The notes under the pieces are model-generated. The model was not told where the DNA came from. It saw only the letters and a program-made list of their open reading frames with translations, and did not search any database. This document shows positions 39,437 through 53,320 of a DNA stretch of 64,000 bases, one piece after another. The first letter of the stretch is position 1. Each line of letters starts with the position of its first letter. The stretch lies in assembly GCF_020184175.1 (NCBI RefSeq), contig NC_065531.1, positions 32,881,213-32,945,212 of the forward strand. The letters are read 5' to 3'. A program made the translations under genes and the position numbers. This DNA comes from Aphis gossypii. Lineage: Eukaryota; Arthropoda; Insecta; Hemiptera; Aphididae.

Positions 39437-42400
39437 TAACCTACATATTATAAGATTCAAAATACAGAGAAATACCGATCATAAATAATTAAAATAAAAT
39501 AATAATAAAAAATTTTAGCTTAAATAAGAGTGTAGACATAATATTGCCTGGTGATAAGATGTTAAATTTTTTACAGTTCGATGGTGAGGAGATAACAAAC
39601 AAATATATTTAAATTACGCCTATAGCGATAACATTAAATAAAATAAATTAGGTATTTATCATAAATTCGTATTATATTATTTAAATAATCTTAAGTATTT
39701 CTATTTTACACTAAACATAATATTATAAAAATAATGTTTAAAAAACCGAGGTAAGGGGCACATATTACTCTATTAGCGCTACATAGAGATACTTTATAGC
39801 ATACTACTCATATAAGTATTATTACTTGTATAATTTATATGTTTATTAAAAATTGAAAGAAATGCTTGTTAGAATAATATATTTTTTTAGATTTTGAATG
39901 AAACTGTGAATTTATGAACATAATATTGTTATTTTTATTATTATTTGGAATCAATAGTTTATTATTATAAAAATAAAAACTGATTAGTAGCTTGTGCATT
40001 ATAATATAATAAACAAAAACAAAATTATATTTACCAATGTCCTATATATCTCAACGCTGGCATTTATTTATTAATAATAATAATAAAAAAATACTTAAAA
40101 AAATTATATCATTATTTTAATAATATATTTTTTATGTTATTTCAAAATGCAAACATTTAGTGTTTATACAATTTTGGTAAAAAACGTATTAACAATACAA
40201 CTATGATTTATACAGTTAGATAAACAGTTTGATTCATTGCTGCTTTTATTCTTATTTGTATATCTCTTTAAAATAACCATATACTGATATACCCAGTATC
40301 TATTCAAATACAATGATTTGACATGTGTTGCATGTCAACTACGAAATAACGTAAATGTCACTGAAACAAGAACGTCCTTAGTGTTAAAATGTACAACTTA
40401 ATTTGTGTAGGTGCCATCATTTTTATTTATAAACATAAAATTTATTTCCTGTATTTATTTATATTAGAATATTATTTTTAAGTTTTAACGAAATCTTGTT
40501 GATAGTTTTTGTTGTGACTAAATTAAACGTTCTTATAGTAAGTTAATAATGATATTTTGGCGTTCAAAAATAAAACCTTTTAATTATAGTAGTGTTATGT
40601 ACCTATATGGTCTTTATAGTTTAAAAGATGTATGTGATATTGGGTATTAAAAAAAGTTCTTAAAACACATAATAGCCTTTAAATGAATAAAATATGTCCA
40701 GTTCGTTAACAGTAGTTAAGCAGTGTGAAATATAATCAATAATCATTAATCGATTTTAATCACCATGTTTAATGAGTAGATATTATTACAACTCTATAAT
40801 ACAATAGTCAACAATAAGTCTTTATAAGTTTAAAACCCATTATGTATTAAATATGTGAAACAGAGAAGCAAAATAGGTACATACATGCATTGCGCGCACA
40901 CACTAGCGTTTTTGTTATTTGAATGATTTCTTTAGAATTTTGTTTACACGAGGGTATATAACATAATGGAACTTGGAAGTCGTTAATATTTTATTTAATG
41001 TATTCTAGGATGTCACGGTCAGGAATTTTTGCTGACGTCTTTTTAAAAATATAAAAATATGGTGGTAGCATGAACATGGATAAAAAACGTAAATACTTAT
41101 ATTATGTACAGTAGAATCGTATCGTTTCAGATAAATAAAAAATATGTTATTTAAATACATTGCACATTAAAAGCTAATAATATACCTACAGTAGATATAG
41201 TATAGAAGATTTTGCTTCAGTTATTTAAACTCGTGATAGTTATTTATAATTTATGATTTGAAAAATTGGAGTAAAAAGTATTGATTATGAACAATAGCTT
41301 TAAACACGTATAATATCCATATGACGTATTGACGTGTTATAGGTCACTTTTGTAGACTTATAGTTATCACCGTGATAATAATATAAATAACTAATAACTA
41401 AACAAAATGCATATATTTATATACATAAAAATAATAAACAATATTAATAGATATTTAGAAGAAGAATTTTAAATATTTTTTAAAGAAATTTAAAAAACAG
41501 TATAAAATAAAAGACAAAAATTTTGGTGGAAAATTGTTAGGTCCATTTTAAATCGTCTTAAAAATATTTAGTAGCTATAATAATTTTATTTTAATGAAAA
41601 ATCATCTTTTATGATAATATTTAAATACAAAGAATTTACAAATGTTATTATTTGTTTATAAAATAAATTATTTTACATTTATCGAAATATACAGAAGACA
41701 AGTATTTATTTTGAGAACTAAAATACACATCATAACCTTATTTTTGCCAGTTGCACAACTTGTGCAAAATGCTAGTAGTTTGGTAGTTTTAACTTTTAAA
41801 ACACGCTTACTGATACATCTATTTCAGTTTATTGACCATGTGGGTCACGGCATTTTTTAAAATCTATCAATAACCTTACTTATAATTAATTAATCACGGG
41901 AAAATTCAAATATTGTAATTCTAATTGAAACATTTTAATCAATGGATAACAGTGAATATAATTGTACAGCGTTTAGATAGAAAATTAACTGCTATATAAA
42001 TCTACGAAGCCGAAAAGCTATGAGTTAACAATATTACCATCCATGATCACCAAAAGTAATCAGTTAGGGGACAAAAATTATCCTCATATTTTTGAATTTT
42101 CAAAGAAATACAATAATATTATCAACAACAAAATGTAGAATTTTTTTTTTTTTATTATAATTGGATAAAAATTGTTTATTCGTGTACTCCTATATAAATA
42201 TTACAGTTATTTAATCTACCTTTGAATATTGACTTTTTACTGAAGCAAAATTATTTTTGGTATAATTGTGGATATCTAGTTTACTTTTATTCTATTTGAT
42301 ACTTACGGTATATTTTCCCCTGAACTCGTACAGGGCGTACTTGAATGGTTATAAACTTATAAATATATAATTTATAAATTTAAATTGACATTGGATGCTT

Positions 42401-44897
42401 AAAACGTAATAATTGGTTTTATGTATTCAGCCGGGGACCATTATTATAATGAAGGGAATAAATTAAATCAAATTAATTCAATAAACATTTATTACACTGC
42501 CCACATCTTATATCCTACGGTCGTAAGAAAATAAATAAATAAGTACAAAATATTTTAATACTTCCTACATAATATATACATATGTCATATACTTTAATAA
42601 ATCAGTAGATAAAAAAAATTATATTACAAAGGAAATACACTTGTAGGTGTACCTAAATAAATTTTAAAACCTTTTATTTTAATTTTAGAATTGAAATTGA
42701 AACTGAAATCAAGATATCTGTTTTATATTGTAAGATTTGTATTCAACAAATACTTGAGAAAATATAAAAAATAAAAATATGCATCTTTAATTTCATATGT
42801 TTTGTGTATTATTTCAATATCATTAATGATTTATCAGTAGGTATGTTTTTATTCAAGAATAAAATATAATTAATGTTTTGAATATTTATCAAGATTTTAA
42901 ATAGGAAGGTAATCATTTTCAAAAATAAAAAATTATGCTACAATGAGTAAATTAAATTACTTACTAATAAGATTTTTATTTTTTCCTAAAAACTTTTAGA
43001 TTGATACAATGGTCCACAAGTTTTACATTAATTAAACGAAACAATGATACTCTTTACTATTTTTTTGGAATATCTAAAAATATTTATATTTATATAAAAC
43101 AACATTTTGTTCTGGTTATTAATAATAATACGTATAATATAACGATTCAAAATGATTTAACAAGCATGATCATCCCCATTTTTCTCTTAATAATGCATTT
43201 ATTTGAATTCTGATGTTTGGAATTTTTAATTGCCTATAAGTACATAAAGACCATTTTTTAAATAAAATACTACCCTTTTTCCTGTTTATGTTTAAGGAAA
43301 TTATTTTTAATACGTTTAATTTTGTTACATACCTGAATCAAAATTTAAATTAGTAGTTTTTGAGTTAATTAACTCCGTGTACTAAGAACAATAGGTTAAG
43401 AAGAGTGGAAGAATAATGATTTATAAAAAATGTAAAACTTATACAAATATAATAAATACTAGATTCAGTGTTTTATTTATTTTACTTTTATTTTGGAAAA
43501 TCATCTATTAAATAATTTTCAGTAAAAAAAGTTAGTTATATCACAGGAATAAATAATGAAAGGAATTAAAAATATCTTATAGATACATTTTTCTTCGGGG
43601 GAGGGATGTATTACCCCACCTTAGGAACCCCCTCCCCACACACACACTCCTGAAATAAAATCTTCAGCACATATACCGGAAAATTGTAACTCTGGAATAT
43701 TGTTAAAATTTAAGACATTTCAGTGTTCAACAACGTTATTTTGATACGAATTAACTACTAGTTTTAGTTCAAGTGTATATATTATTATATATAAACCTGT
43801 GGAATCAACATACAACAAAGTTCTGTAGTCAATAAAATTCTTACAAGTAAAAAGTTCACTACGACAGAATCGATACATCCAATACAATAACATACTTCTA
43901 TCCACCTCATACCACCCACTAAAGTAGATTTTCTATAATAGTATCCACCTATCGTATGGAGAATACTTGATATGAAATAATTAAAACACAATTAAAAACA
44001 TTAAGCAGTGATATAAAATCTTTTTGTTTTAAAATACTAACAGTATTAGTCGAATATATGATAGTAATATGAAGTATAAGCTATGAAGTGTAAAAGAACG
44101 TACATTGTACAAGTATAATATTTCATTTTTTATTCACTATAACCAAAACATATTCACAGTTATCCTTCAAATTCATATAAGCAACTGCCAATTAATTCGT
44201 TAAAACAATAACGTTTATTATTTAAAAAAATAATTTTGTTATTAATATGAATTTATTGTATAAAATGTTATCTGCTTAAATATAGGTAATATGTAATGTA
44301 GCTATTGCCTATACAAGCTAGTACGCTGATTTACTACAGTATGTAAATATAAATATATATATATATAATATATTTTGTTTAAGAATTGATAAAATTATCA
44401 TACTATCTTGGATGAAAACATAATACTATAATATTATACTAAATTATGTATTATAAATATTGAATTTCTTACGCCATAATATTTTAACATTTTACAATAT
44501 TAGTAATTTATAGAAATAAAGACAATTTAAGTAAAAATGTCAGCCAATGACTTAGACGCCAATAGACATAATAATAAAAATATTTGTATTATCAAAGTGA
44601 AATATAATTTTTAAGTTGGGGTTTGAAATTTAAACATAAGTCTCCTTAATAGTATAATATAATAAACTATTTTATGAACTCACACCTTCAACACAAGCAT
44701 TAGCTTAAGAAAAGTGTACAAACAATTATAAATAATGTTATATCACTATAGAGTATTGTATTCTGTTTGTTTGTAAAATACATATTATTCTACTCTATTG
44801 TATTCTATTATAATATTTGCTTTGACGTAGTGACGCTATATAGCTTAATAAATTTATTCATCATTGATTATGTTATATATATTTTTAATGTATTTAC
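39437..44897. other. intergenic, no gene seen
   Basis: AT-rich DNA with only short, low-information frames. A G/C-run patch near 43595-43650 (GGGGGAGGG ... CCCCCTCCCC, then a CA run) may be a fragment of a small transposon. Confidence 0.45.
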
Positions 44898-44965
44898 TAT
44901 ACAGAGTGTAACTCGTCTATTTGACAAATGGTATAATGTCAAATAAACGAGTTACACTCTGTATA
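44898..44965. mobile_element. 68-bp near-perfect hairpin, probable TA-target mini-MITE
   Basis: Arms of 29 nt (44898-44926 and 44937-44965) pair at 28 of 29 positions around a 10-nt loop. The outer sequence TACAGAGTGTAACTCGT is flanked by TA on both sides, as expected for Tc1/mariner-type insertion. If transcribed it would fold into a strong hairpin. Confidence 0.72.
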
Positions 44966-47689
44966 ATATGTTGAAATGACGAATAAGTAAAAAAATATTT
45001 AAATGCTTGGATAATTAATTATTTATTCTATGCAATAATGTATATATATAATTCTATGTTGAACTTAAATAATCATAATATTAAATATTAATAATATTAA
45101 TATTAATATATTTTTTTTTTTTTATTAATATTAAATTTTATTATTTCAATACGTTATAAAATTATAACTTAAATTTATTATATCAAATCATATTTTATAC
45201 TTTTATTGTTAAATAAATACTCCCAACTAGTCTTACTTAATAAGTTATTTAAAAACAAATAAATATTAGTTACACCTATGAATTAGGCACTTAGATACTT
45301 TATATATATATATTCTAAAAAACGAATATGTACGTTATAGAAAAAATATTATGCAATTAAATTATTATAGTATATAGAATATTAATAAAATTATTTTGAT
45401 TAATTTGTCATTGGATTATTATAATGTATGTAGGTATTGTACTTGTATGTGTACATATAAACAGGTATTTATATTTTTAATGTATATTAAAATAATTATT
45501 TAAGTTATAATTGAACGATTATTAACCCGTTATGAAATACTATTAAATATTATGAATGTATGGTAGTTTGCCAATATTTTTTTACGCATTATGTCTTTGT
45601 AGTTTTAAAACAACCAGTATTGCCTTATATTGTGTATACCTACATACATATTATAAACTAACATATTTAATATTTCTATGGTTTAATACATCGTAAGTTT
45701 AGGTTTTTTTTATTTTTCATTTTTACATTTCTTTAAATATATGGTAATAGTAAAATTTAATACACCTAATTCCTTATTCTGTAAAGTGTCCCGACTTCTA
45801 AAATACAAGGTTAAGAATTATATTTTATGTGACATTTAGCAGATTAATTGACCTCGTAAGAATAAATACGTAATAATGTTTTATTCTAACCTTATTCAAT
45901 TTTGATTTACACAAATATGTAAAGGATCATAGTATAATAATGTTTAAAGTATAATAATTACATAGCTAAGTACAAAAACGAAACATTTATAGTCATATAG
46001 CCACGTGATATAATGAATAAACCAACAAAAACTATTTGACTCTTAGTTCATGTAGGTTGTAAGTTTAAGTACTATATGTGTAGGTTTTAGATACGTTCTT
46101 GTTGGTACCAATTTTCAATAATCAATAAATAGAATGTAAATAATGCTGAAAACTATAAGAATATTATAATTTAAGCTATTATAACAAAGAATTGTTGATA
46201 AGTATGTGCGTTTCAAATATTAAAATCTGTAGATATTCTCAAAACAAAATTACTAAAAAATTTTTAAATATCGTTAAACGATAATCAGGATGGTTACATT
46301 CATTGGAATACCTATTTTCTTTCCCATGTCCTAAAAACCTTAAATTATACACACAGATTTAGATATATGTATGCATAGACAATGTATTTACAATTTGAAT
46401 ATACGCCTGTTTTCTCTATTGTACTTATATATTTATATATTATATATATATACGAAAAATTTTAAATTAATAAAAATAGTTACGAAACAGTCCAACTTAA
46501 CATTCGGGCTAGGTACCACATTAAACTATTATATAGATAGGTCTTACTTATTAATTAAATTTATTATGGCATTCCTAATGTTTTTGTATAGATTTAGTTT
46601 CAACAAAATTTGAAATTCATTTATAATATGCATTTTACAATTTAAATATGAATTAAAAAGCTTTCTGCAATTGCAAAAATAATAAAATATAATACGAAAC
46701 AAGTTTAACAATAATAAAAAGAAACACTCGACCAATATGTCGAGTGAATAGCGACCATAATTTTCTTTTGTGAAGTATTTTAAGATGCGTATAAAAATTC
46801 CGGTAACTGCGTCGTTGACGAAATAAATCAATTCTGCAGATCGATAAAACGGTCAAACACCAAAAAACCATTTGGAAAAAGGTCATGTTTAACAACGATC
46901 TGGTATAAATGTATAATATATTGTATACTATATTATTATACAATATATATTTACCCAGAACCGAGAATAGTAGGTGTATAATGTACAGAGTGTCCTTCGT
47001 GCATTTGATATTCGTCCATACCTTCAGCCCGCCTACACCAATAGACTCACGTTTAAACTTTAAAGCTTACACGACCGATTTCTAAAATATATTATTTATA
47101 TTTACATAAAAGAGTTAATGGTTCCAAAAAATGTACGTAATTATTGACTATTTGGTATTAAAAATACAACGCAGAAAAACGATAGTTAAAAAAAAATATA
47201 TATATAGTTTAGATGAACTCGAACTAAATAAATAATGAACTTTATGAATTATTATTTTACGGTAACGAGTGGAGACTGTCGATAGTTTCTATGTACAGTA
47301 TGCACATAATACAAACGGCGTAATACCCGATTTTCCAAAATCGTATTTTTCAAAGATTCGTTTATATAGCCATATCGAGGTTTAGGCGGGGGGAAAAGGC
47401 ATCGGTTATGACAATGAACACGGCGAATCGTCCTGTATAATGCATATTATTATTACACAAAGGTACCCTACGTTGAGAAATCCTGAACGATTGAAAAAAC
47501 GATCAGCAGCAGTATCCGCATGACGTCGGCGCAGCCGTGTACCTATATTATATATTATAGGTATACCTAAAATGCGTATAATAATAATAACGACGATAAT
47601 GATATAAAATGACTATTTCATTATGGATCTCTCGTTGTCGTGTGTGGGTACACGTTAAAGTGAACCCAAGTGTGCGGTCGGTCTTACTT
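44966..47689. other. intergenic, no gene seen
   Basis: AT-rich DNA with small AT microsatellites (for example near 45300 and 46440). GC content rises from about 46,950 towards the second GC-rich island. Confidence 0.45.
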
Positions 47690-48070
47690 TTTTTTCGAGA
47701 CTCGTCGGCATACTGGTTTTCTCCCCGCCGCGCAGTCCACTCTCGCCCGCCGCCGTGGCCGATAGTATATGGCTGCCGTTGTGCCCTATTACGAAACAAA
47801 AAAAAAAAACAAAAAAAAAAATTACGCCGCCGTAACGGGTTCCTCCGAGATAGTCCAACGGATATGGAATCGTATATTATAATGATTACTATTTTGAAGT
47901 TCGGAATCGGGATTCCGCCGAGTGCCGAGTAACCACACACGACCAGCCAGCCAGCCAGCCGCGTGTTGGTCTCGCCCCGTCCGTCATCGCCGTCACGCCG
48001 TCGTCCGTCCGTGCGCGACGTTCGCAGACCGCAGTGCCAGTCGCGCCGTGTGCTAGTACACGCGTATATT
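47690..48070 (+). promoter_or_regulatory. CpG-rich island 2, candidate promoter / first exon
   Basis: This is a compact GC- and CpG-rich tract with a CCAG tetramer run (about 47942-47960) and CGTCCGTCCGTGCGCGACG. Donor-like sites follow on the plus strand: GTAATA after TTATAG (GT at 48202) and GTGAGT after CGATTCG (GT at 48263). It lies 5 kb upstream of the start-codon exon of the plus-strand SLC17 gene and is the closest good candidate for its promoter and non-coding first exon. Long frames across it are compositional. Confidence 0.5.
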
Positions 48071-48270
48071 GTGCCCGTCCAAAACTCGTCATTTTTATTT
48101 TTTATTTTTTTATTAAGTCGTACAATTTTTTTTTTTACGTTTTTATTATTCAATGTGCCGTGTGTATTATCGTGTTGACGACAATAAAATATAATTTATA
48201 GGTAATACTAATATATTATATTATTATAATCTAACACTTTATTATTATTTACCATCGATTCGGTGAGTTT

Positions 48271-51200
48271 CCCGCGAGTTCGACCGAACGTCTGAACGTT
48301 TTTTTTTTCTAGTGACTTTACCTACTATCGTAGGTATACGCTTATATAGTATGTAAATTTAAATATAAAGATGGGATGACACATAAAATATTAACAATCA
48401 AGTAATAACTGTAAACGAAATATAATTAAATATATACCTAGGTATGTACTCGATAATATTATATTATGTTTAGGTACGTATATGACATATTATTATTGTT
48501 TTATTTGAATCTGATTTCAGACACATGGGTACGCGTATTAGATTGCTGTACATGTAAATATTATGTATTTATTCTGCAGGTATTCCCGAACTGAATGATA
48601 CCTATACTATAGATTTTATAATCTGACGAACGTCGTAATTTCTCGAAATAAACATCTTGGATACCTACCCTGCATTAATTATCTATCTATTTATCTCTAT
48701 CTACGTATTAACGTATGTTTTATCGCTTGTTGTAACGCTTCTTCAATAATATCCCAACGGATTTTCGGATAGTACCCATGTGTTTATTCGTCGTGCTGAC
48801 ATGACTATACGGGTTTTTTTATTTCAACAATTCTCCATTTAAAATCTGATTATTAATCATTTTCAGTGTTAGTTTAAGTGCAATTGTATTTCATTAAGTT
48901 ACGCTCATTATTAATTTTAACACTTTAGTTAGTAGTGTTGATACATTTTTTTTCAAACAAATTCGTTTGATAAGATGTCTTTCTTTGAAGATTTTTTCGT
49001 TTTATTAATTACTTTTTTCCTTTTTTTATAGTTACTAGTTTACAGACTATAAGATATCTCAACAGACAACAATTACAAAATGTTATTGATTACTTATAAT
49101 AAGATTTCTTTTATTAATATTATAAATAATATTGAAATAATTAGATGATTTTTTTCAGATTTATAATTTGATTTTTAATGCAATAATAATATACTTAAAA
49201 ATCTAAGCTACTCCCGAGTCCCGATACTAATTTTAACTGTTAATAACGTTATATATACTATATTGAATAATTAATTGTAAATTTATAAATACAAATATAC
49301 AATTTTTAATTAATTGTACTTGATAGTTGGTATACAGTATACATTATACAAAATATTTTGACACAATATTGTATAGATAAATTATAACATTACGAGTTGT
49401 TCGTAAATTAATAATAAATTAATAATTCTAAAAATAATTTGAATTATGCGTGAACTGTTATGATATTTACAATGAAATTATACAGTTATACGCATTATAT
49501 TAATTAGGTAAAGGTAATACGCGAGATTTCATTTAAATTTCTATAATGCCTTTAATAAATTTACTTATCTGTATTATAAAGCATGAATTATGTAATACCT
49601 ATAGCTAATTCCTATATCCGATATATTTAAATCTGTATTATAAAGCATGAATTATGTAATACCTATAGCTAATTCCTATATCCGATATATTTAAAATGAT
49701 ATATTTAAAAAATATAAATATATATATTAATAAAAACCTAAAATGTAGATAAGGTAATAAGTATATGACATTATTTATTTTTTTAAAATAGACTTAGCCT
49801 TGGTCAGCATTATTAATACCTAAATCACTGATGTCCGTTTAAAGACATAATGTAGGTTATATATTTTTTATTTCATTCGGATTAAATAGGTTCAAACGTT
49901 ACTTTAAGAAAAATTTAGTGAGTTCGTTTTTTGTGACACTTTTTTCATTAACCAATAATATTAGTATTATTTAGCAAGTACCTATACACAATGTTAAATA
50001 CTATGTATACAATAATGCAACAGGTGTCGTTTGTTGTATAGACACGCGTTCGTATAAACTAAATCATAACTTTATTATATTATAACGTTTGTGAATAATA
50101 TTATTTAAATATTTTTAAATTGTGTAGTGAAAGATATTTTATTAAGATGCTTTGACATTTTATACTAAAAATTAATTAATATAACTATTTTACAAGAAGA
50201 AAAAATAAAAATATTAAATAACTCTAATTTATAGATTGTAAAAATAACCAAGAATAATTTGTAAAAAATAATAATACTGATATCGATTATTGCATTTATG
50301 CATAACAATGGCACATGGCTATAAAACATAATATGGCTCTATTACTTAGTAAACCTACCTACGTAATATTATGTGTAGTGACTATAGTGTGTACCAATTG
50401 TGTATACGTTCATTAAGTTCATCGTTTAGTTTTCAACATTAGACTTTACACATTGCTTACATTTTTTGTAAAAATTATGTTCAATTGTTTGTCCTAATTA
50501 GAAGACAAATAACCTCTTAATATATGTTTTTATTTATACAATTTCTTAATACTGACAGTTTTTATTTTATTTGTTTATTAACCTGTCATATATTGTCGTA
50601 TATTTATTTATTTAATTATTCAACCAAAACAATTTCAATTAAATAATTACAATAAATTACATTAATATTACTACTTATTAGCGATCATACCTGTAGGTGG
50701 TAAACACTGTTCTACTGATCTATCTTACTCCTAAAATAAAAATAAAAGTTACCCTTATTTCTTTTGGTCAACTTTACCTAGGTACTTATCGCTTTCAATC
50801 ATCAAATTTTCAAGATTTAAAAGATATTTAAATTGTTTAGTTGTGTGCATAAATAAGAGTAGGTATATACTTAAAACTTAATAATGATTACAATTGTCTC
50901 AAAAACTGCTTACTGAAAAACTCTAGAAAATCAATAAAAAAAATTGATAGTATAGAACTTAAAAATAATTATATAAAAAGGATACTTGTACTATACGTAC
51001 ACCCTTCAAAAATATGTCATTGTGCTAAATAATTCTAAAAGTTGATATTAATACTTATAGTTTTTATTTTTCTCACCTTGCGCATATCACAAAACGATCT
51101 CAACTTTAGTAGGTCAACACAGAATATAAAGCATAAAGCATAATATAAGTTTTATCTTGCATCTCTAGATTAATTTGGTATAAACATATAATATACAATA

Positions 51201-53265
51201 TACGTCATATACAATTGTATACGTATACTGGTATTAATAGTTTAATACGTTGTTAGGTTTATTCAGTAAATCGTCAGTAATTATGTGCGTTTTTCATTTA
51301 TTTCCGCACATATTATGGTATCTGATCATATTACCATGACAAAACAATTCGTATACCGTTCAAAATTAAGATAATTAAGATGAATGCACTAGGTGTGTAG
51401 GTGTATTGTATATATATTATATATTATTATATTTACACGAAACTCATTATAAAATAGTTTAAAATTACTAAAGTATTTAGTTCGTCAGCTAAATTAAGCA
51501 TCAGACATAATTATTTAATTATTATGTAATATATTATGTAGTATCCGGAGTAGTATCTATTATAAAATAACCGATAAATATAAAAATGTATTAGTGGGAA
51601 AAAAAAACTAAGGAAAAAAGCTACGAAAAAAATCCAAACTTGTATGTTTTGATTACAAATGTATATCAATAATAATTGGAATTTCATCTTAATACCTACT
51701 TTTGAAGTATTAAATTTTTTTTTAGGTTTACTTTACTATCTTTTTTTATTTATATGTTAATAGTTATCTGTTATCATATATATCATATAATATATGTACA
51801 CTAGGTATATATACCTATTATTATTATACGTAACATTGTAACATCAATTTTTTTTATTTGATCAAGCCTATTTTAATTTAAGCCATATGTACCCGTATGG
51901 AATTCAACAAAAAAAATTTTCATTTGTTTATACTTTTATAAAATTGTCTTGGTTTACATATCCTATATTTAAATATTGGTAACATAAATTACTAAAATTT
52001 TCAAATTACCATAGTTCCCATATCTTTCAAATCTGTTTTCATGGACCTATATTATTCTTAGTAGGTACGTCATAATGTTAAATAACTCAAAAACTACTCG
52101 TTTGAATTTTGATTTTGATACGTTATTATTTTCTGATAAATTATCGTCTAAATAATTAACTGCATAAAAAGGGTTCAAATCAGATTTTAAAAATTGCATT
52201 ATTTTTGAAGAAAAAAGGGATAAATATGTTTTACGAATCACTACGAAGATGTAAACAAAATACAATTTTTTTTAAAATATAAACTCGACTTGTACGCATT
52301 GTGAAAAAAAATATTAAAATACTTTTTGGGTGTGATTTAAGCATTACTTTTTAGTTTAAATAACATTTTAATATAATTATATAAATATCATATACACATA
52401 GATTAGGTATATTATTTTATAGTCTAATATATCATAACCTATTCATAATCCCTATCATCCGTGGCCCGACGGTTAAAAATAGACAGGCAGCATCAATGAG
52501 GTTTGTTTATTCTCACGGTATATTTGCATTTTCGAATTTAGTTTTGAATAAAATGTACTAGAAATCGTCTTTATTAAAAGTTATCAAACCTAGACCCTGA
52601 CTCAATAGTCATAAGTCATTAGTCATTACCATTACTATTTACTCACCAATTGCCTTATTGCTACACAATTTGTACCTATAAGTACCTAACTTGTTTTATA
52701 TCGACGAAATTTTCCATTCGATAATTCGATGACTTCATAATATTTATTGGTCAAACCCATACAGTTCTAAAATGAAAATATCCATTTGTAGAATACAACA
52801 AAAATAAACTACGTAATTATGTTAATCCGGCAGTGGCTTTTTTTCTGATTTTCCGTAGTGCACATATTTAAATTTAAGTTTAGTTACTGTCAATTCGTCC
52901 AAGGTATGGTGATGAATGTTATATAGTACTACTATAAAGGCGGTGCACATTTATAATTTTGTAGTGTACAAAGTGTGTCATATTACTCACAAAAATAGCC
53001 ACTGTGTTGATGTAATTATATTTTAATGGTTCATTCCCATATTTTATTTGTAATATAATAATATTCTACACTGTGGCACGACCATACTGACTATTGTGCT
53101 GTACTAACGGAAATGCATATTGCTGAGTATTAACTTAGGTATTTTTGATGGCATTTTAAGTAAAAAAAAAAAAAAAAAATATGTGTACATTATGTGTAGT
53201 ACTAATTGTTTTAAACCCCAAAAATAAGGGCTGAAATAATGTTTATGTTATTGCTCTGTCTTTAG
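48271..53265. other. probable first intron or intergenic DNA
   Basis: AT-rich DNA with no convincing exon. It holds the 64-bp duplication at 49567-49694, several poly(T) and poly(A) tracts and a run of 18 or more A near 53162. Confidence 0.4.
49567..49694. repeat. perfect 64-bp direct tandem duplication
   Basis: The block starting ATCTGTATTATAAAGCATGA occurs at 49567-49630 and again at 49631-49694 with no difference that I can see. It is non-coding. Confidence 0.85.
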
Positions 53266-53320
53266 ATAATCTACGCAGTTGAGCACATTAGTTGAAAGCA
53301 TCACAAAGCGACTATCTATC
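53266..53320 (+). other. 5' untranslated part of the exon carrying the start codon
   Basis: A pyrimidine-rich tract followed by TTTAG (acceptor AG at 53264-53265), or alternatively CAG at 53276-53278, precedes the ATG at 53321. This suggests that the start codon lies in an internal exon and that one or more upstream non-coding exons exist, perhaps at the GC-rich islands near 34.4 kb or 48.2 kb. The acceptor is inferred from its motif only. Confidence 0.45.

Noticed and set aside
42990..43213. 70-codon plus-strand frame
   Set aside because: Low-information AT-rich composition, no splice context and no recognised motif.
47548..48153. 201-codon minus-strand frame at the second GC-rich island
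   Set aside because: Its composition is driven by the GC-rich tract and flanking AT repeats, and it overlaps a similar frame on the other strand. No family features.
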